Shown: positions 1-7,629, numbered from the stretch's first letter. The stretch is 7,815 nt of DNA from Acidobacteriota bacterium (GCA_025061865.1 JANXAA010000056.1:1619-9433); one strand, 5' to 3'. The notes: generated from the sequence alone by a model not told the origin. Numbers and translations: made by a program.

Positions 1-762
1 CGGCAGATCGCCAACATCGCCCGGGCGGTCGCCAAACGGATTGTCGAGGGCGCCTTGGAGAAGGAGGCCCTCACGCCCGACAACGTGGCGACCTATCTGG
101 GGCCGCCCAAGTTCTTCCCTGAGTCAGCTGAACGGACGGCCAAGCCTGGTGTAGCGACGGGGTTAGCCTGGACGCCGACGGGCGGGGACATCATCTTCAT
201 CGAGGCGACTCGGATGTCAGGCAAGGGCAATCTCCTCTTAACAGGGTCACTCGGCGATGTCATGAAGGAGTCGGCCCAGGCGGCCCTCTCCTATATCCGT
301 TCGAAGGCGAGTCAGTATGGGATCGAGCCGGACGCCTTTCTGAACAGTGACATTCACATCCACATTCCGTCGGGGGCTATCCCGAAGGACGGTCCGTCGG
401 CGGGGATCACGATCTTCATCGCCCTGCTGTCGCTTCTGACGGGTAAGAACGTCCGGCCTGACGTGGCGATGACGGGCGAGATCACGCTCCGGGGCGTGGT
501 CCTGCCGATCGGCGGCGTCAAGGAGAAGATCCTGGCCGCCAAGCGGGCTGGCATCCAGCATGTCATCCTGCCCGAGCGGAACAAGGCGGACCTGGACGAG
601 ATCCCGGCCCATATCAAGGCGGGCCTCGAGTTCCACTTGGTCAAGGAGGTCGATGAGGCTGTGGCCATCGCCCTGGGACCCCTGAAGGCGGCTGCCGGGT
701 TCGTGATTCCGCCGAAGCCGGGCGAGATGCCGGCCCAGGAGTTTCCTAAAGAAGTGCACTGA
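1..762 (+). CDS. lon: Lon ATP-dependent protease, C-terminal part (5' end outside window)
   Basis: This is the last 253 codons of Lon, the homo-oligomeric AAA+ serine protease that degrades misfolded and some regulatory proteins in the cytoplasm. The frame is open from base 1, so the true start lies upstream; the TTG at 55 is internal and is not a start. Residues 1 to about 30 of the visible part ('RQIANIARAVAKRI') match the end of the AAA+ small alpha domain. The rest is the S16 protease domain. The catalytic serine lies in PKDGPSAG (visible residue 133, codon 397-399). The catalytic lysine lies in GGVKEK (visible residue 174, codon 520-522). The strongly conserved 'DVAMTGEITLRG' stretch lies between them. 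The frame is intact to TGA at 760-762, and the tail after the protease domain is short and proline-rich. clpB follows on the same strand after 256 bp. The family call is very secure; the N-terminal and ATPase domains cannot be assessed. Confidence 0.97.
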   Translation, partial: RQIANIARAVAKRIVEGALEKEALTPDNVATYLGPPKFFPESAERTAKPGVATGLAWTPTGGDIIFIEATRMSGKGNLLLTGSLGDVMKESAQAALSYIRSKASQYGIEPDAFLNSDIHIHIPSGAIPKDGPSAGITIFIALLSLLTGKNVRPDVAMTGEITLRGVVLPIGGVKEKILAAKRAGIQHVILPERNKADLDEIPAHIKAGLEFHLVKEVDEAVAIALGPLKAAAGFVIPPKPGEMPAQEFPKEVH

Positions 763-772
763 TATCGATAGA

Positions 773-821
773 GATGAGTGGGAAGTGGGAAGCCAGGGAT
801 AGGGGAGGATGCAGGTCTCTG
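773..821 (+). repeat. Degenerate 7-bp-period array after lon, containing a G-quadruplex motif
   Basis: Starting 11 bp after the lon stop, the sequence falls into purine-rich 7-bp units in register at 773, 780, 787, 794, 801 and 808; the unit at 815 is weaker. GGGAAGT (780) and GGGAAGC (787) are near-identical neighbours. Later units drift towards GATGCAG (808), the same unit type as the array in the prepilin gene at 6914-6969. The G-runs at 780-782, 787-789, 796-798 and 802-805 have loops of 4, 6 and 3 nt, which satisfies the G3+N1-7 rule for a G-quadruplex on the plus strand. The function is unknown. Confidence 0.6.
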
Positions 822-850
822 GTTTGTGGGAGCGATGAGGCGAGAGCATT

Positions 851-866
851 GAAACGGGAGCGTTTC
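851..866 (+). promoter_or_regulatory. Short perfect inverted repeat upstream of clpB
   Basis: GAAACG (851-856) and CGTTTC (861-866) are perfectly complementary around a GGAG loop. The element lies in the lon-clpB spacer, 153 bp before the clpB start. No T-run follows, so it is not a convincing intrinsic terminator for lon. It could be an operator half-site pair or an mRNA hairpin. It does not match the CIRCE or HAIR heat-shock operators as I know them. Confidence 0.35.
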
Positions 867-904
867 TGCATCAGGACCCCGTCTGGCATGGCGGTCGCCT
901 GGAG

Positions 905-948
905 AGGAGACTCCTATTCAGGGGAGGGGATTCCCCGATAGGTCCCCT
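905..948 (+). promoter_or_regulatory. Cluster of nested G/C palindromes upstream of clpB
   Basis: Three inverted repeats crowd together. AGGAG-A-CTCCT occupies 905-915. GGGGA-T-TCCCC occupies 926-936. An outer pair, AGGGGA (920-925) with TCCCCT (943-948), encloses the second. The outer and inner stems can form together as a stacked structure in the transcript, or act as operator DNA. The cluster lies 71 bp or more before the clpB ATG. No T-tract follows. A regulatory role is inferred only from position and symmetry. Confidence 0.4.
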
Positions 949-954
949 CGAGGC

Positions 955-994
955 GTACTTGCCCATGTGCCTATTGGCCTAACTGCTCATTGGC
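955..994 (+). repeat. Degenerate 8-bp-period array just upstream of the clpB ribosome binding site
   Basis: Five consecutive octamers are in strict register at 955, 963, 971, 979 and 987. The consensus is close to CYANTKGC, and every unit ends in GC. CTATTGGC (971) and TCATTGGC (987) are the clearest pair, 16 bp apart. The array ends 10 bp before the purine-rich Shine-Dalgarno of clpB. A related octamer array lies at 7050-7081 between the two prepilin genes. Confidence 0.6.
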
Positions 995-1004
995 TGATCT
1001 ATCT

Positions 1005-1012
1005 AAAGAGGT
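1005..1012 (+). promoter_or_regulatory. Ribosome binding site of clpB
   Basis: AAAGAGGT ends six bases before the ATG at 1019. This supports that start over the ATG at 990, which is in another frame. Confidence 0.75.
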
Positions 1013-1018
1013 CCTTCG

Positions 1019-3631
<2,613 letters not shown>

Positions 3632-3894
3632 CAGAGGGCAGGCGTCTCGCTGGGTGGGGAAGCCCAAGAAGATAGCGACTCCGACTCGATCGGCACTGCC
3701 CGAATTGAATCGGCCTTGCATTAACCTAGAGAAGACGTCCCTATGAGGTGGCTTGCCTTTCCTCTTTACAGGTCGCCGCGCGAAAGCCTGCGAGACCCTC
3801 TTCGGGGTAACCTCCCCCTTGTCTGTCCTTGACGTCTAAGGCGCTGAACTCCTGAAGCCACGTGCCGTCGCGATCCCCCATGGCCGGATCGATG
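3632..3894. other. Gene-free spacer between convergent clpB and the symporter
   Basis: With the terminator and hairpin that follow, this spacer reaches 3960 (329 bp in all). I see no convincing coding sequence here: the reading frames that enter it are antisense tails of clpB or of the symporter. There are small hairpins (for example ACCC/GGGT around 3794-3807, and CCGA/TCGG at 3700-3714). A stretch at 3771-3807 has a GCGAAAGC tetraloop-like element, but none matches an RNA family I can recognise. No T-rich plus-strand terminator for clpB is visible. Unlike the other spacers, this one shows no clear 7- or 8-bp periodic array. Confidence 0.6.
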
Positions 3895-3920
3895 AAAACA
3901 AAAGCTCGGCCAGATCGAGC
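3895..3920 (-). terminator. Intrinsic terminator for the minus-strand genes
   Basis: Read on the minus strand, GCTCG (3920-3916) pairs with CGAGC (3908-3904) around a 7-nt loop. It is followed at once by TTTTGTTTT (3903-3895). The stem can extend by one G-U pair. It lies 41 bp beyond the symporter stop codon. This is the only stem with a proper U-tract in the window, and it marks the likely end of transcription of the minus-strand block. Confidence 0.75.
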
Positions 3921-3936
3921 CGCCTGGCGGTCGGCG

Positions 3937-3958
3937 GGACGGCTCGTCGACGCCGTCC
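3937..3958 (-). other. Strong hairpin just after the symporter stop
   Basis: GGACGGC (3937-3943) and GCCGTCC (3952-3958) form a perfect 7-bp stem with an 8-nt loop, beginning 2 bp past the stop codon of the symporter. It has no U-tract of its own. In the transcript it would stand 16 nt before the terminator stem at 3904-3920, and may protect the 3' end or assist termination. Confidence 0.5.
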
Positions 3959-3960
3959 GG

Positions 3961-5424
3961 TCAGTCTCGGAGACGTCTGAAGGAGCCGGAATTCGAGGCT
4001 AGGGACCCTATCAGGCCAGCGGCCAGACTCGCCGGGAGGGCGACCGTCAGCATGTGAACCCCCGTGAGAGCCTCTATTTCTAGAGCTCGCCACAGAAGTC
4101 CTGCCAAGCCCCCCGTGACCATCGAGGCGATGGCCCCCCCGGGGGTAGCCCGCCGCCAATATACGCCTAAAAGCATCGGCACGAAGAGAGACACACAGTA
4201 GACAGCGGCGACCATTTCCAGGGTCCGGACGAGTCCCGGCAGGACCAAAGCACACCCGATGGCGACCCCGCCCAGGACAGCCGTCACACGACGGGACCCC
4301 GTGACCTGTCGGGTATCGTCGGTCCCCCATCGAACCCATAGGTCTCGCACGACGACTGTGGTGGCTCCCAAGAGGGCACTGTCACACGTCGACATGACGA
4401 CTGCCGTCAAAGCGGCCAGGACGATACCCCCCAGGAAAGGGTCCAGGAGGCCTTCCACGAGGGCCGGGAGAGCTCGCATTTGCTCGATGGCGCCGGTCGG
4501 CTCGAGACCCGGGTACAGCCGTCGGGCCGTCATGCCCGCCAGGGCGACCAAGGCGCCCAGGGGCACCAAGACAAGAGCAGCGACTCCGCAGGCCTGCCGG
4601 GCCGTGGCGGGGTCTCGCGTCGCCAAGACTCGCTGGACAGTGCTCTGCATCGTCACATGCCAGGTCGTCGACATGATGACCCAGGCAAAGACCGTACTCC
4701 CCAGGGCCAAGACGTCCCATCCGGAGACGGGTCTTCGAGTCGATGGGTTCAGCCACACCGGACCCAGGGCTTCGAATCCGCGCGCCGCCGGTGGCCCCTC
4801 GAGAGCTTCCAGGCCGCCGACCGACCGGAGGCCCACGACGGCAAGCACCAGAAGGCCGAGGACGATCCATGCCAGCTGGAGGTTGTCGGTCCAGTGGATG
4901 GCCCAGATGCCGCCTCGGACGGCATACACGACGACGACCAGACCGGCTATGGCGATGCCCGCTCGGACCGGCAGGCCCATCATTTGGGCCGCAACCGTCC
5001 CTAAGGCGAGGAGCTGGGCCCCCAAGAAGAGGACCAGACCGACCAGGGCGAGGACGGTGGCTAGGCGACCGGCTATGGGGCCGTACCGCCAGGCGATGAA
5101 CTCGGGGACGGTGTACACAGCCCTTTGTCGGAGGACCGGACCTAACGTAAGGCCTAACAGGACCAAGCCGACGCCGGCGCTCCAGAGATACCATCCGGCG
5201 GATAGCCCCACGTAGTAGGCGACACCGGCCGCCCCGATGGTCGAGCCCGCCCCGATGGCCGTCGCCGCCAGGGACCCGGCCGTGATCCAGAGGCCATGTT
5301 GACGACCGGCCAGTAGGTAGTCGTCCAGGGACCGGACCTTGCGACGGGCCGCGACCTCCCCGATAGCCAACATCAGGATCAGGTAGCCACCAAATACGGC
5401 CCAACGGATGACAGTCGGATCCAT
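3961..5424 (-). CDS. Sodium/solute symporter family (SSS) transporter
   Basis: This 487-residue, very hydrophobic protein has about 13 predicted membrane helices and fits the SSS (SLC5-like, LeuT-fold) family, which uses the Na+ gradient to import small solutes through the inner membrane. TM1 starts at residue 7. After it comes 'RSLDDYLLAGRQ' (31-42), then 'AIGAGSTIGAAGVAYYVG' (56-73), the helix with the family's Na+/substrate-binding break. 'VQRVLATRDPATAR' (263-276) is a typical cytoplasmic loop. 'VMSTCDSALL' (343-352) is the conserved helix whose small and hydroxyl residues (Ser345, Thr346, Ser349) form the Na2 site in characterised relatives. The substrate cannot be told from sequence; proline, pantothenate, sugar or carboxylate transporters all share these marks. 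The ATG at 5424 is the only sensible start, as the next Met lies inside TM1. Its GGAG lies only 2 nt from the ATG, which is unusually close, and the space upstream is taken by a heptamer array. The gene is last before the terminator. Confidence 0.93.
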   Translation of the reverse strand: MDPTVIRWAVFGGYLILMLAIGEVAARRKVRSLDDYLLAGRQHGLWITAGSLAATAIGAGSTIGAAGVAYYVGLSAGWYLWSAGVGLVLLGLTLGPVLRQRAVYTVPEFIAWRYGPIAGRLATVLALVGLVLFLGAQLLALGTVAAQMMGLPVRAGIAIAGLVVVVYAVRGGIWAIHWTDNLQLAWIVLGLLVLAVVGLRSVGGLEALEGPPAARGFEALGPVWLNPSTRRPVSGWDVLALGSTVFAWVIMSTTWHVTMQSTVQRVLATRDPATARQACGVAALVLVPLGALVALAGMTARRLYPGLEPTGAIEQMRALPALVEGLLDPFLGGIVLAALTAVVMSTCDSALLGATTVVVRDLWVRWGTDDTRQVTGSRRVTAVLGGVAIGCALVLPGLVRTLEMVAAVYCVSLFVPMLLGVYWRRATPGGAIASMVTGGLAGLLWRALEIEALTGVHMLTVALPASLAAGLIGSLASNSGSFRRLRD

Positions 5425-5430
5425 GGCTCC

Positions 5431-5472
5431 GGGTGTCGGGTGTTTAGATGCTAGGTGTTAGTAGAATAGGAG
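5431..5472 (-). repeat. Degenerate 7-bp-period array abutting the symporter start
   Basis: Six 7-bp units run in register on the plus strand from 5431 to 5472. The first two are GGGTGTC and GGGTGTT; later units begin TAG. The array starts 6 bp upstream of the symporter ATG, so it fills the 5' untranslated region where a Shine-Dalgarno would normally lie. Confidence 0.6.
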
Positions 5473-5491
5473 TGATTGTCCCAGGACGGAC

Positions 5492-5509
5492 GCCGGCCCG
5501 ACGGCCGGC
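5492..5509. repeat. GC-only hairpin in the hydrolase-symporter spacer
   Basis: GCCGGCC (5492-5498) and GGCCGGC (5503-5509) form a perfect 7-bp stem with a 4-nt loop. There is no T-run on the minus strand, where transcription comes from, so it is at best a weak or factor-assisted terminator. It lies 9 bp from a second perfect hairpin, and the pair resembles a small palindromic dispersed repeat. Confidence 0.5.
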
Positions 5510-5517
5510 CTTTCCAG

Positions 5518-5536
5518 GTAGGGGGATAGCCCCTAC
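5518..5536. repeat. Perfect hairpin GTAGGGG/CCCCTAC
   Basis: GTAGGGG (5518-5524) and CCCCTAC (5530-5536) pair perfectly around GATAG. The 'TGTAGGGGC' edge, read on the minus strand, resembles the ends of palindromic intergenic repeats seen in many bacteria. Identity with any named family is not established from this window, which contains only one copy. Confidence 0.5.
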
Positions 5537-5601
5537 AGCCGCCGGGATCGGCAATGCCAAGAGCGCAAGAGCGAAGTCTGTAAGCTTCTGACCTGCATCC
5601 T

Positions 5602-6423
5602 CTATCGACCCACCTGCTCACCCACCCGAGACGACGGCTCGATGGCTGTCGGGCGGCTTCGGATCGGATAGGTCGCCCCGTCCCGGGTCAGGACGAAGGG
5701 AGTCGAGAAAAACCGTCGGCACTGTTGGCGAAACGCCGGTGTCAAGGCATCCGGATAGAAGTGCGTCAGAAGCGTCTGCTCGGCCTCGGCCCACCGAGCC
5801 AGGACGGCCGCCGATTCGGGCCACAGATGGGGGGAAGAGGGGTGCCGGTGAGCACACTCCAGGAGGAGGACCGTCGTGCGATAGGCCAGTTGGACCAGCG
5901 TCAGACACCAGGTCGTATCCCCGCTATAGGTCAGCGAGGCCCCATCTGGAAAATCGATCCGGTAGGCCAGGCTGCCAGCCACGTGGGCGACGGCCCCGGT
6001 CGTCAGTTCCACGCCGTCCCAGAGGGAGACTCGCTCCCCGGCGTTAAGGGGCCGTATCGGGACGAGGTCCATCGACAGGCCCGGGGTGGACCGGACCCAA
6101 TGCTCGACCTGCCGGAGGGTCTCCCGAGAAGCCATGACCGTCGGGCCGGGTCGCTGACGGGGGACGAGGGACATCGTGAAGAGGAGCGTTAATGTGTCGA
6201 GGCAGTGGTCCAGGTGGGGATGCGAGAGGAGGACATAGTCGATACGTTGGAATCGTACATACCGGCTGGCCGCATGCCAGGCCCCCGGCCCCAGGTCTAG
6301 CAGAAGGCCCCGACCGGCATACAGGACGAGATGACCGGCCGGGCGGCGACCGCCGACCGGGACGCCGGTCCCCGAACCTAAGACGACGAGCCGAGGATCC
6401 TGACGACTTGCCGACTGGACCAT
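5602..6423 (-). CDS. MBL-fold metal-dependent hydrolase, RNase Z-like
   Basis: This is a complete 273-residue metallo-beta-lactamase-fold protein, likely cytoplasmic, with no signal peptide. An N-terminal 'LVVLGSGTGVP' strand is typical of the RNase Z/ElaC branch. The dinuclear metal ligands are all present: 'SHPHLDH' (His68, His70, Asp72, His73), His147 in 'AHVAGSLAYRI', Asp169 in 'YSGDT' and His221 in 'LTHFYPD'. His199 in 'PHLWPESAA' also fits the family. The best reading is a phosphodiesterase or other hydrolase. RNase Z itself matures tRNA 3' ends, but that enzyme is usually somewhat longer and ends its last His motif differently ('THFSPRY'). I therefore do not assign rnz, and I could not confirm the flexible exosite arm. 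The ATG at 6423 has a good GGGGAG 6 nt upstream. The gene lies between a prepilin gene and the symporter on the same strand, with no evident functional link to either. Confidence 0.88.
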   Translation of the reverse strand: MVQSASRQDPRLVVLGSGTGVPVGGRRPAGHLVLYAGRGLLLDLGPGAWHAASRYVRFQRIDYVLLSHPHLDHCLDTLTLLFTMSLVPRQRPGPTVMASRETLRQVEHWVRSTPGLSMDLVPIRPLNAGERVSLWDGVELTTGAVAHVAGSLAYRIDFPDGASLTYSGDTTWCLTLVQLAYRTTVLLLECAHRHPSSPHLWPESAAVLARWAEAEQTLLTHFYPDALTPAFRQQCRRFFSTPFVLTRDGATYPIRSRPTAIEPSSRVGEQVGR

Positions 6424-6429
6424 AGGGGT

Positions 6430-6435
6430 CTCCCC
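6430..6435 (-). promoter_or_regulatory. Ribosome binding site of the MBL hydrolase
   Basis: On the minus strand GGGGAG stands 6 nt before the ATG at 6423, which supports that start. Confidence 0.7.
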
Positions 6436-6448
6436 GGGTTCGGTGTCA

Positions 6449-6482
6449 GGGACTGGGTGCTTAAGGGGGCTAGGGATCGGGG
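6449..6482 (+). other. Five-run G-quadruplex motif between prepilin and hydrolase genes
   Basis: G-runs at 6449-6451, 6455-6457, 6465-6469, 6473-6475 and 6479-6482 have loops of 3, 7, 3 and 3 nt. This meets the canonical quadruplex rule with one spare run. The G-rich strand is the plus strand, that is, the template for the minus-strand genes. The motif overlaps the 7-bp array at 6471-6526. Confidence 0.55.
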
Positions 6483-6526
6483 ATTAGGTCTTTCCCTAAA
6501 CTCTGACTCCCGACCCCTGAAGTCCC
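6471..6526 (-). repeat. Degenerate 7-bp-period array, head-to-head
   Basis: Eight 7-bp units are in register. The G-rich ones (TAGGGAT at 6471, CGGGGAT at 6478, then 6485) give way at about 6492 to C-rich units at 6506, 6513 and 6520. The two halves therefore face each other. At the join, TTAGG (6484-6488) pairs with CCTAA (6495-6499). Less regular units can be traced leftwards to about 6436. Nothing in it looks coding. Confidence 0.55.
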
Positions 6527-6545
6527 ATACATCACACCAAATTCA

Positions 6546-6968
6546 TCAGTAGTCCCTGTAGGGGACACCGTTAGAGTCCCGGCCCGGGGCCAGGCTCCGG
6601 ACGTCCCGGATACACATCTGACTCGGGTCGTTCGGGTCGGCTTCCAGGACCCAGTCCCAGAGGGCTTGTTGCGTGATGGGGTCTTTGGGAATGGCACGGA
6701 GATACCCCAGGCGGACGAGGTCCCCCTCATTTTGGAGGCACTCTCCTCGACGGTCGATATAGTACTGGTTGATGACGTCCCGCATTCGGTTCAAGTTCTC
6801 TTTGAGGACCGATTCCTTCGTCTTCTGGACACTCCGCTGATACGCCGGTAGAGCGACCCCTACCAGAAGGCCGAGGATCGTCAGGACGACGATCAGCTCC
6901 AGAAGCGTAAACCCCGCGTCCTGCATTCTGCATCGGGCGTCCTGCGTCCTATATGCTGCCTCCCGCAT
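6546..6968 (-). CDS. GspG-like prepilin/pseudopilin (first of a pair, 3' gene)
   Basis: This 140-residue type IV prepilin-like protein would be processed by PilD peptidase and assembled at the inner membrane into a pilus or pseudopilus. The leader is residues 1-19. Cleavage is predicted at Gly19/Phe20, giving mature FTLLE with Glu5 in place (Glu24), followed by one hydrophobic helix to about residue 41. The soluble part has 'MRDVINQYY' (62-70), 'YLRAIPKDPIT' (89-99), 'DWV' and a 'DVRS...YRDY' tail, like GspG without clear calcium ligands. It has two mature cysteines (77, 119). I chose the ATG at 6968 because GAGGG precedes it by 5 nt. The ATG at 7052 has no such site and lies inside an octamer array; the ATG at 6926 would give a 5-residue leader but lacks a good site. 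The leader is itself encoded by the heptamer array at 6914-6969. The upstream neighbour is a homologous prepilin. Whether it serves type II secretion or type IV pili cannot be told. Confidence 0.85.
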   Translation of the reverse strand: MREAAYRTQDARCRMQDAGFTLLELIVVLTILGLLVGVALPAYQRSVQKTKESVLKENLNRMRDVINQYYIDRRGECLQNEGDLVRLGYLRAIPKDPITQQALWDWVLEADPNDPSQMCIRDVRSLAPGRDSNGVPYRDY

Positions 6969-6969
6969 T
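6914..6969 (-). repeat. 7-bp-period array that encodes the prepilin leader peptide
   Basis: Eight consecutive 7-bp units lie in exact register, with a minus-strand consensus of GAYGCAG; GATGCAG (6934-6928) and AATGCAG (6927-6921) are neighbours. The chosen start codon (6966-6968) lies in the outermost unit, and the array stops within two codons of the peptidase cleavage site. Because 7 and 3 are coprime, the peptide repeats every seven residues, seen as QDA at residues 9-11 and again at 16-18. Confidence 0.7.
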
Positions 6970-6973
6970 TCGT

Positions 6974-6978
6974 CCCTC
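6974..6978 (-). promoter_or_regulatory. Ribosome binding site deciding the downstream prepilin start
   Basis: On the minus strand GAGGG stands 5 nt before the ATG at 6968. It favours this start over the ATGs at 7052, 7046 and 6926. Confidence 0.6.
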
Positions 6979-6990
6979 GTTGCCCTGTCT

Positions 6991-7006
6991 GCCGTCCCCA
7001 GACGGC
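6991..7006 (-). other. Hairpin in the leader of the downstream prepilin gene
   Basis: GCCGTC (6991-6996) and GACGGC (7001-7006) pair perfectly around a 4-nt loop, 12 nt upstream of the Shine-Dalgarno. Without a U-tract it is unlikely to terminate fully. It could set the ratio of the two prepilins by mRNA processing or stability. Confidence 0.4.
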
Positions 7007-7049
7007 GGGGATGCCTACGATCCCATCCCGATTTATTTCTCGACATGCC

Positions 7050-7081
7050 CATTGGGCCTATCTACCCATCCGCCCAAGATA
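7050..7081 (-). repeat. Degenerate 8-bp-period array between the prepilin genes
   Basis: Four octamers are in register at 7050, 7058, 7066 and 7074. The first three share a plus-strand consensus near CYATYNRC; CATTGGGC and CCATCCGC are examples. It starts 6 bp downstream of the upstream prepilin's stop codon. It resembles the octamer array before clpB (shared core TGCYYATTGG, at 968, 984 and 7046). Confidence 0.5.
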
Positions 7082-7086
7082 ATGGC

Positions 7087-7623
7087 TCACCACTCACAGT
7101 ACCGACTCTTCCTGTCCAAAGCCTGTCGGCAGGCCCTTGTGTAGACGTCGTAGACGTGACGGCCGCACCACCCGGGCGGCGTCTCCCCCGTCTGGGGCGG
7201 CTTCTGGTCGATGCAGAGCTTGCCCCAGTCCAGACTGCCGGTCATGGGGTCCTCGGGAATCCGACGGAGGAACCGATACTTTTGCTCCCTCGGGTCTTGG
7301 CCGGGTACCGTGGTCTTCACGGTAACCCACTCGGTCAGGACTTCTAAGTCTCTGGGATACTTAGTATCGGGGTCCATCACGGGCGGATCGACCGTAACGC
7401 TACTCCCCGGCGGCAAGCCCGGCGGAGCGACGGCCCGATGGAATTCGTCGATGGCCGTGCGCAGGATTCGAAGAGCCCGGCGCAGTTCGGCCTCCTTTTG
7501 TCGCTGAACGACGACCTGAGCCAGGGGAATCGCCAGACCGGCGAGGATGGCCAAGATTGTCGCCGTGACGATCAACTCCAGGAGCGTCATCCCCTGTCGG
7601 TCCGGCCGAGTCCATTTGCCCAT
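7087..7623 (-). CDS. GspG-like prepilin/pseudopilin with cysteine-rich tail (5' gene of the pair)
   Basis: This 178-residue prepilin has an 11-residue basic leader. Cleavage is predicted at Gly11/Met12, giving mature MTLLE with Glu5 (Glu16) and a single hydrophobic helix to about residue 39. The amphipathic stretch 'RQKEAELRRALRILRTAIDEFHRA' spans 41-64. A proline-rich insert follows, then 'FLRRIPEDPMT' (118-128), which matches the same block of the downstream gene, and a 'DVYT...YCEW' tail. Four cysteines sit in the last 42 residues (137, 153, 165, 176) and none elsewhere, which suggests disulfides formed outside the inner membrane. The ATG at 7623 is chosen because GGAGG lies 6 nt upstream; the ATG at 7644 has no site and would lengthen the leader to 18. 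The role is probably as a pseudopilus or pilus subunit working with its neighbour. No secretin, ATPase or peptidase gene lies within the window. Confidence 0.86.
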   Translation of the reverse strand: MGKWTRPDRQGMTLLELIVTATILAILAGLAIPLAQVVVQRQKEAELRRALRILRTAIDEFHRAVAPPGLPPGSSVTVDPPVMDPDTKYPRDLEVLTEWVTVKTTVPGQDPREQKYRFLRRIPEDPMTGSLDWGKLCIDQKPPQTGETPPGWCGRHVYDVYTRACRQALDRKSRYCEW

Positions 7624-7629
7624 GCCGGT

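Noticed and set aside
849..882. Sigma-32-like promoter (TTGAAA ... CCCCGT) for clpB
   Set aside because: The gap between the two elements is 22 nt, well over the 11-16 nt expected, and the -10 part matches poorly.
3771..3815. Possible c-di-GMP (GEMM-I) riboswitch, because of a GCGAAAGCC-like and a GGGGTAACC-like segment
   Set aside because: The conserved first half of the motif is missing, the spacing between the two segments is too short, and the next gene in that direction is convergent, so nothing downstream would be controlled.
3836..4339. 167-codon minus-strand frame crossing the symporter end
   Set aside because: It is out of frame with the transporter, crosses its stop, hairpin and terminator, and has biased composition without domains.
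4259..5215. 318-codon open frame on the plus strand opposite the symporter
   Set aside because: It is antisense to a well-supported SSS transporter, has low-complexity Arg/Thr/Pro content and no recognisable domain or ribosome binding site. GC-rich codon use readily opens such frames.
6470..6730. 86-codon minus-strand frame overlapping the prepilin 3' end
   Set aside because: It is a frame-shifted copy of the prepilin coding region running into the repeat-filled spacer. The prepilin frame itself is intact.
6414..6974. CRISPR array, suggested by short regular repeats
   Set aside because: The units are 7 bp, degenerate and without spacers; no cas genes are present.
6969..7052. Extended N-terminus of the downstream prepilin from the ATG at 7052
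   Set aside because: It would make a 47-residue leader, has no Shine-Dalgarno and overlaps a non-coding octamer array and a hairpin. The ATG at 6968 has GAGGG in place.
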